Assembly (NCBI GenBank): GCA_037952775.1 | Contig: JBANAY010000003.1 | Coordinates: 3,410,001-3,474,000, forward strand | Source of the DNA: Clonostachys chloroleuca | Taxonomy: Eukaryota; Ascomycota; Sordariomycetes; Hypocreales; Bionectriaceae | DNA length: 64,000 nt | Direction: 5' to 3' | Shown: positions 1 to 11,322 of the stretch, one piece after another | How the letters are laid out: each line of letters begins with the position of its first letter | Position numbering within the stretch: position 1 is the first letter of the stretch | Translations under genes and position numbers: made by a program | The notes under the pieces: generated by a model | Seen by the model: the letters and a program-made list of their open reading frames with translations, nothing else | Database searches by the model: none | Told to the model about the DNA's origin: nothing

Positions 1-654
1 TTCCACGAATCGATACCGTCTCACTAATCATGCATCCCACGCCTCGTTATTCTCCGACAAGTGTATGGCAAGATGCTTGGGGTCTGGTGGAGCTTATCTG
101 AACGTTGCAAACAATAAGTCGGGATTATTAATAGGCAACCGCAAGTACCGAGGCGAGATTGAAGCATGAATAAACCAGTTGTTCCTAGTCAAGTCCGTGC
201 TGTGGACTTACACGGATAGCCCTCCCAGTCACGCCAGCCTGCGGCACGCAGTTTCGCACGATCTAATAGGCTCGCTTGGTGGTAAAACGTCACTTCTGCA
301 ACGAGAAGGCTTAAGCAACAGCCCATGTAACCTCGCTTCGTGAAGAGTCATCATCCGGGACGAGGAGTTTCACGATGCCAAGGGTCTACGCCCAACCTGT
401 GAGAGGGATGGTTTTCCAAGTTGATATCAGCAACGTCCTGTTATAGGTGGTCAAATTACATGGGTAGATATTCCGAGTACTTGAGATGCCAACTGCAAAT
501 CCTTGAGAAAAGCTTGGTGTCGTCATGTTTCAACTTCGGGAGACAACATCGTCATCCGCTACCCATTCCCAGCATATAAAATGATTTCGATGGCCATTTC
601 AGGAGGAACGTATGGTGGAATAATTCCTACCAAGTCCACCATCAAACTCCCGGC
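1..654. other. Left-edge stretch without a recognised gene
   Basis: No coding region could be supported on either strand. The short open frames here lack family resemblance and start context. The right part probably holds the 3' untranslated region of the VOC-fold gene that ends at 655. Confidence 0.5.
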
Positions 655-1231
655 TCAGTTTTGTGCCCACATCCCGATCATGTTGCCCTCAGTGTCAATC
701 ACATGGGCATAGAAGCCGGCATTCGGGCCGCAAGTCGTTCTAGGCCTAGGAGGTGGATTAGGAGTCTCGAATATATTAGAAGACTGAAGTGCACCGTGAG
801 GACATACCACTGCGTCTTTCCACCCAGCGTCTCGGCCAGTTTGAGCGTTTCTGCGATGTCAGCAACCTGGATGGTTGGCAACACGGGCATGGCTCTCGGG
901 CGGTCCTCAAAGTAGTTGACGACCCGGTAGTCGTCACTCATTACGACGAATGCTCCGTTCACCGTGTCTTTCTTATTGAAGAAATACATACCCTTGAAGG
1001 GGCAGTCCGGCGTGGGGGTTTCAGCTTGTGGCACGGGGTTCAGGTTGCATTGCCAACCAAACAAGCCCTCGTAGAACTTGGAAGCCCTTGAGATGTCCGA
1101 GACGGGGATCTCAAGCCAACAGACCTGGCCAACGCGTACCTCGCGGGTTCCCTGGTGTGAGGGCGTCAGCAGTCTGTGTCGGGAATAACAGCAGAGAAAG
1201 TGAGACAGACCTGGGATTCTTCGGTTGACAT
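655..1231 (-). CDS. VOC (glyoxalase/bleomycin-resistance fold) family protein
   Basis: A small metalloenzyme-fold protein of about 151 residues; its substrate cannot be inferred. I read three exons: 1231-1211, 1151-808 and 745-655. Splicing keeps one frame throughout. The first intron has a GTCTGT donor, a CTGAC branch site and a CACCAG acceptor; the second has GTATGT and CCTAG. Seen features are an early WLEIPVSDISRASKFYEGLFGW block, a middle part ending GGKTQW, and a C-terminal GFYAHVIDTEGNMIGMW. These are the paired beta-alpha-beta-beta-beta halves typical of single-domain VOC proteins (PF00903-like). The E and H residues expected as metal ligands fall in these blocks. It could be a glyoxalase-like detoxification protein or an orphan VOC protein. 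No neighbour suggests a pathway. Confidence 0.8.
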
Positions 1232-2595
1232 GTTGAGAACACTTCTTTAATCAAAGTTATGAGATATCTTTGTGAGATGAAGGCACGAGTTCTTTGATTC
1301 TTTGATGCACGAGGATGAGTCCAACTGGCAAGTATAAATTGACCGTTAATCTCGCTCATTTTATACACAAACAAAACGAGGGCAACCATCCTCCTAGCGA
1401 TGCATCGGGCGCCTCTTACGAAATAGCGACGTCAAAAGGGGTTTAAACATGGTTTCTGCCTGTTGGTGGCGGTCTCTGAAGCCAATGAATGGTGCTGGAT
1501 ATCATGGCCAACACGAAGCTGGGCCCGGTGAGGGGTTGGATCACAGAACTCGCTGTTCAGTAACAGCGACTGGCGTGAACGCCACAAAACGCAGGCTCTC
1601 GAGCGAGTGACCTCGTGGCAGCCAATCTACGGGGATTCTAGGCCACGGTGAGAGGCTCTCGCTAACTGGTTTAGAGCCGATAGCCAGAACCCATGGGGCC
1701 ATCCATCAGATGTCCAATAGAAACGGGCGACGATGGGCTGACAGAACCAATAGAGGCTTCTTGGAGGCATAGCTCCAACTAGTAGATCCAACCATTAGGA
1801 TGAAGAGGGTTAGTAGTCAACTGGGTGACAGAAGAAATGAGACATTCAATTGAAGGGTGGTTATGACCAGGCCATTTTCTAAGACGACTGGAATAAAATG
1901 TTAGTAGAATATGATACATAAATAATGACATTCGATGTATTATCTCATTGGAATTCCTTATTAGGTCTTGATTTTCTGACAATACTGGCCGTAGACTGAA
2001 CAATAAGTGCCTTGGCAGTATAATGTCCGAGTGTCTCAAATTTAATGTCACCCATATAGCAATCCAATTGGGCGAGTGTCGACGACCGACACGAATGCTT
2101 CAATTAAGTGGATTGACTGCCGCAACAATTGACCTGCAGGCAGCTTGTTCAGTCCAATTCCAAGTCTCAAATTTCAATTACACGGCGGCCATTGCGCAAG
2201 GCGATTAACGCAGCGATCGATGAATAAATGCACGTAAAAACGCGGTTCTCAGGCCTTTGAGCGCAGCCAATCAACGCGGGCCCACTCAAGCTGCGCGCGT
2301 CATCTGTCGCCTGAGTTTCGTGTATCGGATCAGAGCTTTCTTTTAACTTGTCGCATGCATCAAAGCAGTCCGCACAATAGCGAATTTCCATCATCAGGTC
2401 TGAGTCGATCCAGACGGTGACAAACTAGCTCGTTTTCCTGTGCTGGACCCTTTTGTTTCCATCCATCTGTTTCTCTTGCGCAATTCCATTTGGCTTTAGC
2501 CAGGTGCCAGTCTATCTGCCGGTTCCTTCTCAATCGCCCCAGCCTTGCCCTTCGACTCCATCCATCAACCATCAGCTCCTCTCAATTCAATCGCA
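1232..2595. other. Intergenic region between two divergent genes
   Basis: This 1.36-kb gap separates the divergent VOC and histone-chaperone genes and must contain both promoters. The stretch before 2596 is pyrimidine-rich, as is usual for fungal 5' leaders. No further gene, repeat or clear element was recognised. Confidence 0.5.
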
Positions 2596-4232
2596 ATGGC
2601 AGACTCTACTGAAGCCGCTCCTCAAATCGACAACGCTGCCAAAATCGAGGAGACTGCCCCTATCGATGCTCCCGTCGATGCTCCCGCTGATGCCCCCGTG
2701 ACCGAGACAGAGAATGGCGCCGAGGAGAAGGATGAAGACATTCACTCCAAGAAGGTCACTCTCGCCGATCTGAGCGCCAAGGGCACCGCCCTCTACGCCC
2801 ACAAGAACTACGAAGAAGCTGCCGAGATCTTCTCCCTCGCCAGCATCCTTCAAGCAGAGATCAACGGCGAAACCGCCCCAGAGAACGCCGAAATCCTCTT
2901 CCACTACGGTCGCAGCTTGTTCAAAGTCGGCCAGAGCAAGAGCGATGTCCTCGGCGGCTCTGCGCCCGTTGTCGAGAAGAAGCCTGCCAAGACCAGCGAC
3001 AAGCCCAAGCCTGCCGAGAAGCCCGCCAAGACCGAAGAGCAGGGCGAGAAGGCTGGCGAAGACAAGAAGGAAGAAGATCCGGCGAAGAAGCCTTTATTCC
3101 AATTCACCGGCGACGAGAACTTTGATGATTCAGATGAAGAAGAGGTGAGTGTTTTCCTGCCTGCATCTGATTCACGGTGTTGCTTGCATTGCTAACGTGA
3201 GTGGTGATTATAGGAAGAGGAAGAAGGAGAACCCGAGGAAGAGGATGACGATCTCGCAACCGCTTTCGAGATTCTCGACCTGGCACGTGTCTGCTATATC
3301 AAGCTGCTAGAACAGGTCGACGAGGAAGAGAAGCCTGAAGGAAAGGGCAAAGAACCGGCGGAAGACTCTCCCAAGGTCCGACACATCAAGGAGCGACTCG
3401 CTGATACCCACGATGCCCTCGCAGAGATCTCTCTAGAGAATGAGCGGTACGCCAACTCCCAGACGCCGTTCCCAGTGCCCGCGCATAACCAAATGCTAAC
3501 ATGATCGCAGATACCCCAATGCTATTGAGGACGGTCGCACATCTCTAAAGTACAAGCTGGAGCTCTATCCTGAAGACTCTGAGATCATCGCCGAGGCGCA
3601 CTACAAGCTTTCCCTCGCTCTCGAGTTCGCATCCATCACAACGACAAGCGAGAATGGCGGCACTGAGCGCAGGGAAGAGATGGACCAAAGCCTGCGAGCT
3701 GAGGCAGCCAAGGAAATGGAGCTGGCAATCCAGAGCTCCAAGCTGAAGACTCAGAACAAGGAGGTCGAGCTCGCGACTATGGCCTCGCCCGAGGACAATG
3801 AACTAGCCCGCAAGCAGATTGCCGAAATGAAGGAACTCATCGCTGACATGGAGCAACGGGTAAGCTCTTTCCCCTCTTTGCTACCCCATCCTACCTTTTA
3901 TTTTACTGACGCTCTCAAAGCTCGTCGATCTGCGAAACGACCCAATCGATACCAAGGGCCTCCTCGGCGCCGACGCCAACCCCCTGGGTGGTGTTCTGGG
4001 TGCTCTGGCCGGCGAGTCTTCGGCTGAGACCAAGGCCCGCATCGACGAGGCCAGCAAGACCGCTACCGATCTGTCCGGCCTGGTCCGCAAGAAGAAGACC
4101 AAGGAGGAGGAGGCAGCCCCTGCCGACGTACCTAGCGAGACCGAGTCTAATGGAAAGCGCAAAGCTGAGGACAATGCAGATGAGGACGACTCGGCCAAGA
4201 GAGCCAAAGTCGAGGCCTCGGAAGCTGCCTAA
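2596..4232 (+). CDS. hif1: NASP/Hif1/Sim3-type histone chaperone (SHNi-TPR)
   Basis: A nuclear histone H3-H4 chaperone related to vertebrate NASP, budding-yeast Hif1 and fission-yeast Sim3; 480 residues. Exons are 2596-3144, 3214-3446, 3511-3859 and 3921-4232, all joined in frame with GT..AG borders. TPR-like helices begin around residue 60 (SAKGTALYAHKNYEEAAEIFSLA). They are interrupted, as in the family, by a long lysine/proline- then glutamate-rich acidic insert (roughly residues 125-200). They resume with the SHNi-TPR core, which contains RYPNAIEDGRTSLKYKLELYP. The C-terminus has a conserved linker and a lysine/arginine-rich bipartite nuclear signal (KRK then KRAK). The ATG at 2596 is preceded by a pyrimidine-rich leader and gives the expected acidic N-terminus. 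It lies tail-to-tail with mpp10. Confidence 0.93.
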
Positions 4233-4607
4233 GTGCAGACCACGCAGAAGTTTCTCTTCCGCGTATGTAATTTCTGTACACTGGTTCCCCTTTTTTATCT
4301 TTCTTTATAATGGTGCGGAGTTTATGGAGTACAACAAGCAAGGACCGGGTGGAAACAAGGGAATTGGGACATATGGAGAGCCGCGAGACGCAAGCTCCAA
4401 TGCATAGGTTGTTGATGTACTAGTAGCATACGAAATGATTAACGGCTTCCCCTACCTGGGAGGAAAGCCAATAGATTCCAAGGGAAAGCATCAAGATTTT
4501 GAAAGAATAATTTCCATTTCCTTTGCGGATCTATACACAACAAAGTACCTCGATTGTCTATATATCGTGATGCTGTGTCGAATTTTTTTTTAGAACGCCC
4601 AACATAA
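4233..4607. other. Convergent 3' untranslated region
   Basis: A 375-bp gap between the tail-to-tail ends of the histone chaperone and mpp10 genes. It is AT-rich with a T-run at 4582-4591, consistent with shared 3' untranslated and polyadenylation sequence. No gene is seen. Confidence 0.5.
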
Positions 4608-6791
4608 TTACAGCTTGAAGCTTCCGCTTGTCAGGGCCTTGGCGGCCTTGATCTTCTTGCCATCCACGTCCGTCACCTCTCCCTTGCGGTTGATGACCTT
4701 GACGCCACCCTTCTTCAGATCCGCCATGGTATCGCGCTGCATCTTGGCGCGGCCGCTGAGAGCCTTGCCGGGACCGACGCCGCCAGCCTTGCGGACGCGC
4801 TCCTTCTCGCGCCGCCTCCTCCTTGTCCTGTCCTCGCGGGACATCTCCTGCTTGGCGATGGGCACGCCGCTCTTGGCGACGACCTCGCCCTTCTCGGCCG
4901 TCTTGTTGGAAGTCTTGTACACCTCCTGCGGGGCCATGTTGCTCTGCTGGCCAGCCACGCCCTGGGCGGTGGTGGGCTGGGCGTCCTCCATAGCCACCGT
5001 GGCCACGTCGGCGACGACGGAGAGCGTGGGCTCGACGGGCTTGGGGCGGTAGTGCCAGCTGCTGAGGGCGTCGAGACGGGCGCTAACATCGCGCCACATT
5101 GCCTCGACCTCACGCTCCTCGCGCTGGAGCTTCTCGTCCGACTGGCTAACATAGGTGTCTGGGTTATTCTTGCGGGCGTGCTCCTCCTCGTACACCTCTG
5201 CCAAACTCTTGCCCTTGGTGTCGTCGACATCCTCAAGCATACCGCGACGTGTGCCTGTGGGGAGGCTGTCGACGCCGGGTCGGCGACGCAGGACCTCGTC
5301 GAATTCCTGGGCGAGAATGCGCCTCTTGATCAAATCTTCGATGCCCTCGGTGATTTCGGGCGTGATTACCGGCACGGGTTTGCCAACATGCTCAAAGTCA
5401 AGGTCCTCCTCGAGCAGAGAGTTCATGGGACGGTCGACGGCAGCGGCTTCACCAGACAACGTCCACTCACGCTTCGCGATTGAAGCAGCCTCAAGCTTGC
5501 GGATCTCCTCGGCGAGTTTTGCCTGTCGTCGCTCATGTGCGGAGCGGCGAGATCTGGGGTCTCCTGCAGAGACATCGGAAAGGCCACCATCGGAGCCTTC
5601 CTCATCAGACTCGTCGTCGAAAAGATCACGGCGGACATCTGCCATGGCGTTCTCCACATCAGCGTCATTGATGGGCTGGGATTTGAAAGAGACGGACTTC
5701 TTTGGTCTATCGTCTCTTCTCTTCTTTTTAGGTGGAGCAAAGAAGTCTTTGTAGTACACGTCGTTGGCATTGAAGTCCATGGCCTCATCGTCCACTCCGG
5801 CTTCCAAGTCACCAGCCATGGCTTCGTCGTCACTGGCACCCTCAGGAGCATCAAGGTCCATATCACCGAAGGTAGGGCCGTCGTCTTCATCGTCTTCGTC
5901 GTCATCTTGATCCTGTGGCTGTGGCTTCTTGCCAGCAGAAGCATTTGACTTGCCCTTGGGCTTAGCTGCCAATGGATCCGCGTTCCAATCAATGTCCTCG
6001 TCGTCGCTGGCTGCGTCTGTGTTGGGGTCTCCTCTTGCGTCTTGTTGCTCGAACCAATTTGACTGCTTGTTGAAATCATCCAGGGAGAAGAAGCCGTCGT
6101 TAAGACCATCTGGATCGGCCTCGTACTCGGCTCCCTCTTCCACTTCCTCCTCTTCCCCCTCTTCCTCGTCTTCTTGGTAATCATCCTGTTCGGCACCAAG
6201 GCCTTCACTAGCATCCTCCCATTCGTCCTCCTCCTCATCTTCATCTTGCACATCAGCACTTAGCAGCTCCTCATCTTCGTCGTCGGAGGCCAAAGAAGGC
6301 TCATCCGCATTGCCATTGAGCTCCTCGGGATCAGACTGTGAATCCTCCTCGGAGTCTCCCTCTATTGCGATTTCATCGTTATCCTGGAGATCTTGCAGCG
6401 CCGAGTCTGCATGCTTGAGAACGCTACCAATGATTCTCTTGGCCTGTTCCCAAACCTGGTTTGTTTCGAAACCGTCGACGTAGACTTTGCGGATCTTGAG
6501 CACCTCCTCCTTGCCGTCAGCCCTCTTCCGTTTCCGGTTCTCCTTCAGTTTTTGTTCCTGCTGTTCGGCAATCTGGCCAGCGAAGCCTTCTAGGGTATCT
6601 TTGACAATATTGAGCGACTCGGTAGGAATGGCGGCATCGGGCTGGAGGAACACATGGCGATTGGCGGATTCAAGGCGGCCCAGGAGCAACGAGGCATTGC
6701 TCTTGGAGGTAGAAGACAGGCCCGCCATATTTGGCAAAGCCGTGAGTGTATGCGAGGTTGAGGTCAGGGTTGGCGATGTCTCAACAGCCAT
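4608..6791 (-). CDS. mpp10: U3 snoRNP protein Mpp10
   Basis: A component of the small-subunit processome, which together with Imp3 and Imp4 binds U3 snoRNA in the nucleolus and is needed for early pre-18S rRNA cleavages. Single uninterrupted exon of 727 residues, within the usual size range. The N-terminal third contains the family block KVYVDGFETNQVWEQAKRI (about residues 100-125). Long aspartate/glutamate-rich stretches follow, typical of Mpp10, then a YYKDFFAPPKKK motif. The conserved C-terminal half has LDFEHVGKPVPVITPEITEG, LIKRRILAQEFDEVLRRRP and SLAEVYEEEHARKNNPD, and ends in a lysine-rich tail. The ATG at 6791 is followed directly by family-like sequence after a short variable leader. 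There is no sign of damage. Confidence 0.96.
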   Translation of the reverse strand: MAVETSPTLTSTSHTLTALPNMAGLSSTSKSNASLLLGRLESANRHVFLQPDAAIPTESLNIVKDTLEGFAGQIAEQQEQKLKENRKRKRADGKEEVLKIRKVYVDGFETNQVWEQAKRIIGSVLKHADSALQDLQDNDEIAIEGDSEEDSQSDPEELNGNADEPSLASDDEDEELLSADVQDEDEEEDEWEDASEGLGAEQDDYQEDEEEGEEEEVEEGAEYEADPDGLNDGFFSLDDFNKQSNWFEQQDARGDPNTDAASDDEDIDWNADPLAAKPKGKSNASAGKKPQPQDQDDDEDDEDDGPTFGDMDLDAPEGASDDEAMAGDLEAGVDDEAMDFNANDVYYKDFFAPPKKKRRDDRPKKSVSFKSQPINDADVENAMADVRRDLFDDESDEEGSDGGLSDVSAGDPRSRRSAHERRQAKLAEEIRKLEAASIAKREWTLSGEAAAVDRPMNSLLEEDLDFEHVGKPVPVITPEITEGIEDLIKRRILAQEFDEVLRRRPGVDSLPTGTRRGMLEDVDDTKGKSLAEVYEEEHARKNNPDTYVSQSDEKLQREEREVEAMWRDVSARLDALSSWHYRPKPVEPTLSVVADVATVAMEDAQPTTAQGVAGQQSNMAPQEVYKTSNKTAEKGEVVAKSGVPIAKQEMSREDRTRRRRREKERVRKAGGVGPGKALSGRAKMQRDTMADLKKGGVKVINRKGEVTDVDGKKIKAAKALTSGSFKL

Positions 6792-8364
6792 ATCTATCTC
6801 TTGGTTTCCGCCGTCAGCCTCGGAACATTGCGCTATTCTCCAGAGACAACGAGAAAAAAAGTTGATGGGTGGGGCTAAGAGATAAGAGATAAGAGATAAG
6901 AGATAGAATGACTGATTGGGAAAGGGCGAATTGATGCTTCTAAGTGGTACAGGTTAAACAGACCCATTTCTTTCCGTTACTAAGGTCACCTGAATGTTCA
7001 CTTAAATGATAGTACACAAAGGCCACCAACATCGCATTCCAGCAATACGAAAACCAAATACAGGGGCAATTTCCAATCCATCGTTTTACTTGATGACTAA
7101 AGGGATTAGTTGCGATTAATAAAACTCAGGATGTAATGTCCACGATTCCCATATTAGAGCCCGAGGTGGTGTTGGGGTTCGTGCCGTTTTCTGTCACCCC
7201 AAATCAATCTGATATGCTGAGTTGCTTGCAGAAGCACAAAATTTAGCTATTAGAAATAGCTATACTATCCACTCGCCGGCCAGAAGTTTCTTAACAGAGC
7301 AGTATGAACCGGCCATATTTACGAAAGACCTACTTCTGCTGATGGGCAGCATCAAGGAGGCCCGACACCCTTTGCAGAAGCAGCACCAAAAACCTCTACG
7401 GGACAGGGCACACGACAGCCGATGCCACCCCATCGAGCCCACTTAGGCCACTAACAGATGCCATCCGTTTGCAGGTTCTGCCCTTTGTAGAGACGCCGCT
7501 CACCTGCATCGTATGATGACCAACAGGTGTCGCGCATTCAGCATTCTAATGCAGGTAATACATAGCTAGGTTAGATAGCTCAGATGGCTCAGTCTCTCTC
7601 CATGCGCCTGGAGAGCGACCTCAGATTTTGGCCAACAGGCTCCAACAATCCTGCGCGTACCTACTACATCTATCTCGTCTCACGCCTATTCATAGTCGCT
7701 TAACGCATCTTTTCATCCTCCAGCGGTGCCGTCCCACGCTACATATTAGGACCTTAGGATATTCGATGCTTGCGTTGGCCAGAGCAGCTCATGTCCCAGA
7801 ACGGATATTCATTAGTCTGTATTCATCCACGCATAAGGTATCCCAAAATCCAACAAAAAACATCCCAAGCCCAAGCTCCAAAATAAACTCCAGCCCCGGG
7901 CTGAGGGCCGTCGCCTCGCAAGCCCGCTCCCTGCCGATGATCCCTCGCCCGGAAACGGTAAGTTTCAATGCACCCCGCTCTTCGCCCAGCAGATCCCATC
8001 TGACTTCACATGTAAAGTGCGTCTGATGGGTGTCATTTACCAAATCCTAAAGTCCCCAATGCAACGTTCCAGCAGACCAAGCCAAGCAGCAGAAATCAGC
8101 TCCCACCCAACAAGAGGAGAGATGAGTGAGAAAAAGAAGAAAAAAGGAGTAGAGAACGCTGCGTCTGTCCCCCCGCCGAGGTAGAGGGACTGAAAATGAA
8201 CACCAAGTGATGCAAACGCCTTGAAACTTCGAGGCCCACCCGGAACCATTATAGATCACTAACTCGATTCCGTTAATAAGGAACAAGGCCAACAGATGAG
8301 GCATGCGACTCACATTTGTGTCATAAATTATAGTACTCAAAGGCATGATCTAGGGGGCTTGCTT
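6792..8364. other. Intergenic region upstream of mpp10
   Basis: 1.57 kb with no supported gene. It contains the mpp10 promoter on the minus strand and a four-copy TAAGAGA direct repeat close to the start codon (listed separately). Several short open frames are present but show no codon bias or recognisable protein. Confidence 0.5.
6876..6903. repeat. TAAGAGA x4 microsatellite
   Basis: Four perfect head-to-tail copies of the 7-mer TAAGAGA, about 85-110 bp upstream of the mpp10 start codon. It probably lies in the 5' leader or core promoter of mpp10. It is simple sequence and likely variable in length. Confidence 0.85.
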
Positions 8365-8505
8365 TCATAACACCCACATGGCAACTCCAGCAAGAACTGC
8401 AGTGGACAGAAGGACTGAACCAGCGATGATGTCACCCGTCCTGTCGGCTTGCGTCGACCAAACCTCCTCGCTGTCGAGGATGCTGTAGGGGTACTTCTTC
8501 ATCAT
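8365..8505 (-). CDS. Small tail-anchored membrane protein (tentative)
   Basis: A 46-residue reading frame beginning with two methionines (MMKKYPYS). It has a polar, acidic middle (DSEEVWSTQADRTGD) and ends in a hydrophobic helix of about 18 residues followed directly by the stop codon. That layout fits a small single-span membrane protein inserted by its C-terminus. The frame continues upstream as an amino-acid-like stretch before a stop codon. A possible first exon with an ATG at 8692 and a good GTGAGC donor exists, but I could not join it in frame. The N-terminus may therefore be incomplete. I do not recognise the family, and codon use is the main support. Confidence 0.4.
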   Translation of the reverse strand: MMKKYPYSILDSEEVWSTQADRTGDIIAGSVLLSTAVLAGVAMWVL

Positions 8506-9351
8506 CTTGAAAGGAGGCCGAGTGACTGAGGCGTCTTAGGTAAAGAAAAATGAAAACACTTAGAGCCAGATACTGAGTAAGTCGTAAAATCAAGAGGAAA
8601 TAAACTGATGATGGAGCACGAAATATTAGGCAACAGACGAGGGACAACCACCAGCTTTATATTTTATCGGCTCACCTTTGCTGCATGGCCATTGGAAGGG
8701 GGTGTGCAGCCGTCAATCGCTTCCCAGCCGGAGCACCATCTGGCACCCCAGCTGATAATCATGAGAGGGGAATAAGTCAGACCCGGCACGGCCATGTGAG
8801 TCCAACCCTCCCTTCTTCTGCCTTACCGGTCTGGTGTCACACATGCCAAGATGGGTCGAGCGCAGCGATTGGGACCATTGATATGACCGGAATCGTCGAC
8901 TAGTTGCTATTGTGAGTGAACAGGGTTTACGCTAGATGAGGCCAGCTTGGACCACACAATCGTACGTGGCAGGGTTGCCGAACCTGTCAGTCATGGCTCA
9001 TATCATGAATAATCTGGTGATTAGGCACACCCAAGATCAAACCCTTGATTTCAACGTATGAGCCCCTGTGCAATTTATAAATTAGATGGCAAGTGTATTC
9101 ACAAAAGGCTGACTCTATCAAGGGGGAAAAAACGGTGTAAAACTTCGCCACGTGCGCCGCGTCGAACTGAACGACTCTAGAAACCCGAGCAATCACCAAA
9201 ACAAGAACAGGGCAGCCAAGTAATGGAAGAATCGTCTGGGTAAGAAAAAAAAGTAAAACAGGATAGAACCCCTCCAGTTTGTAGGTCAATTAGGCGAAAC
9301 TCCATGGGAGAGGCGCGCTGGTTTATCATAAATATATCAGCAGAGGAGGAC
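8506..9351. other. Intergenic region between the small ORF and mag2
   Basis: 850 bp. It may include upstream exon(s) of the small minus-strand gene (ATG at 8692, donor GTGAGC) and the mag2 3' untranslated region. No other feature is supported. Confidence 0.4.
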
Positions 9352-11322
9352 TCAAAATCCTCTCCGGCCACCCGTGCTCATCAGGGTAATCTTCTGTTTC
9401 TTCTTCTTCTTCCCGCCTCCCCCAGCGCCGTTTGGAGTTCCAGTGGAGGGGCCAGCAATCGCTTTGCCCTTGCCAGTATCTGCGCTCTCAAAAGCGTTCA
9501 ATGCTTCCATTTGGGCCGCTAGCTCAGCTGGGCCCAAGAAATCTTCATCCTTGAGCCATCCATCATCCCCGGAGTCAATGTGTGTCGCCCCGAGTTCAGG
9601 AGACTGTGCGACGACACGAGTTCCCCACACAGTTCTCTGTGTGGAAGGGCTGGTAGACATGGACGCCAAGGTTTCGAAGCCGGGACGGGGGTCGGGCGGA
9701 GTGGCATCACTGTGCCCTCCCAGAGGTTGAAACTCCGACATATCCATAGCGGGCGGCTTTTCGTCGTCCAAAGGTCCAACAAGGTGTCGAGACCCTGCCG
9801 CCGCCCGCATTGAAGCTGCCTCAATGCGCTCCGCCTGTACACGCTCCCTTTCTTCCTGTATTGCCTTGTCCCGATTACGCTTTCGGCGCCGTTCAATTTC
9901 TGACTTGAAAGAATCAAGCGTCTCTGCTGTGACAATATCGGTCCAGTCGCATTCCAAAAACGTCACCACACAGCCACGAGGAAGATGGCCCAAGTATTTA
10001 GCTCGCTTGCGCATGGCATCATCAACAACGTGTCCGGTTGAAATGTGTTCGACTCGAGGTAGGAGGGTTGTCGGGAATGATGAGAAGTTTCCATACTTCG
10101 TCTTAAGAATGCGAATGTCCAGAGGCGAAAGGTACAGGTGCAGCGGTGAGCTGTAGAAATAGAAATCTGCCTCAGTGGAGGGGTTGAATAGCTTGCCCGG
10201 AGCAACGACACTGGCAGCGGTGATATCTTTAAACGGTTCCAAGCGCTCCTTTGCACCCTCAATTGCTCGGATCGCCCGCTGTGTCCATTCCCCATCAAGG
10301 CCAAACAATGTTTCATCCTCTTTCTCCTGCTGCTTTAAAGCCTGAATCTCCTCGTCATATTGCTCAGTCATGTAGTCGCTTGTGCCTTTCATGATACGGG
10401 CGTAATCGAACACGTTCGCAGCGAAATGCCATGGGATATCTGATCCGGAATGGAAGGCCTCGGCTCCAGATTCGCTGGGGAGGGCAAGCGTGGAATCTGC
10501 GTTCCTTGCCATGAGCCGAAGAACGACGTCGTCACCAACCCGAGGGAGAGGACTCTCCTGGCCGGCGTAGAATCGGACTGGACGAGTTTCATGTAAATAG
10601 ATGGAGTCTTCACAGATGGGACATTTCTTCCACCTCGGCCCTTTACTAGACTTCGATTCTTCCTCACTCGAGCTTGAATTCATAAAGCGAATGAGGCATG
10701 AAAGACAGAAAATATGACCGCATTTGGCCATCCGAGGAGCAACAGGGTCGGAAAGACAAATTGGACAAGAGGTGACCTGGGACTGTGAAGACGCAATGAC
10801 TTGCAGGACATTGTTCCAGTCCAGATGCAGGTCGGCATCGCTCGCATGATCCGTGTATGAAATTTCGGGAGAGACGACAAAACGGTAGTTCGAATGCACG
10901 TATCGGGACTTGTCGGATGCGTGATACCCTGACCCAGGACCCCAGGTTGGATTTCGACGATATGATCTCGCATAGGCGCTGTGGTCTACGTATGGTCGCG
11001 GCATCGAATAATTAAGAAGATGCGTGATCGACGTCTGGCCCCGTCGACTGTTAGGGTTTCTGACAGCGCGAATTTCATCCATGGCGTCGCTGGCGTCTAA
11101 ACCACGATTTGTCCTCGGCTCGGGCCCGGGGCGATGCTGGTCTCGATGCTTCTTACGAGAGGCTTGTCCTTTGCGAGGAACGGGAGTGGCGTTGGAAGGG
11201 CCAGACTGACCGGGTCGCCGGGAGGCCTCGAAATTCAAGGTCGCTGGCCCTGCCTGGTTCGAGGAATGGGTTGATGAGGATACCGGCAAAGACTTGCCCA
11301 AGACTGAATTCGAAGGATTCAT
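9352..11322 (-). CDS. mag2: RING-finger E3 ubiquitin ligase, Mag2/RNF10 family
   Basis: A 656-residue single-exon protein of the RNF10/Mag2 family. The yeast member is a ribosome-associated ubiquitin ligase acting on small subunits during quality control of stalled or non-functional ribosomes. A low-complexity basic N-terminus of about 150 residues precedes the C3HC4 RING. The RING starts at C186 (CPICLSDPVAPRMAKCGHIF) and closes with CPICED near residue 240. The zinc ligands include the CGHIFC block. The family-specific region follows, with blocks such as YLHETRPVRFY and FYFYSSPLHLYLSPLDIRIL. The C-terminus is glycine/lysine-rich and ends MSTGGRRGF, a conserved terminal signature. The ATG at 11322 gives a short, unremarkable leader. 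Intact. Confidence 0.92.
   Translation of the reverse strand: MNPSNSVLGKSLPVSSSTHSSNQAGPATLNFEASRRPGQSGPSNATPVPRKGQASRKKHRDQHRPGPEPRTNRGLDASDAMDEIRAVRNPNSRRGQTSITHLLNYSMPRPYVDHSAYARSYRRNPTWGPGSGYHASDKSRYVHSNYRFVVSPEISYTDHASDADLHLDWNNVLQVIASSQSQVTSCPICLSDPVAPRMAKCGHIFCLSCLIRFMNSSSSEEESKSSKGPRWKKCPICEDSIYLHETRPVRFYAGQESPLPRVGDDVVLRLMARNADSTLALPSESGAEAFHSGSDIPWHFAANVFDYARIMKGTSDYMTEQYDEEIQALKQQEKEDETLFGLDGEWTQRAIRAIEGAKERLEPFKDITAASVVAPGKLFNPSTEADFYFYSSPLHLYLSPLDIRILKTKYGNFSSFPTTLLPRVEHISTGHVVDDAMRKRAKYLGHLPRGCVVTFLECDWTDIVTAETLDSFKSEIERRRKRNRDKAIQEERERVQAERIEAASMRAAAGSRHLVGPLDDEKPPAMDMSEFQPLGGHSDATPPDPRPGFETLASMSTSPSTQRTVWGTRVVAQSPELGATHIDSGDDGWLKDEDFLGPAELAAQMEALNAFESADTGKGKAIAGPSTGTPNGAGGGGKKKKKQKITLMSTGGRRGF

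Noticed and set aside
5423..6259. 278-codon minus-strand ORF overlapping mpp10
   Set aside because: It is a shifted-frame shadow of the acidic coding region of mpp10.
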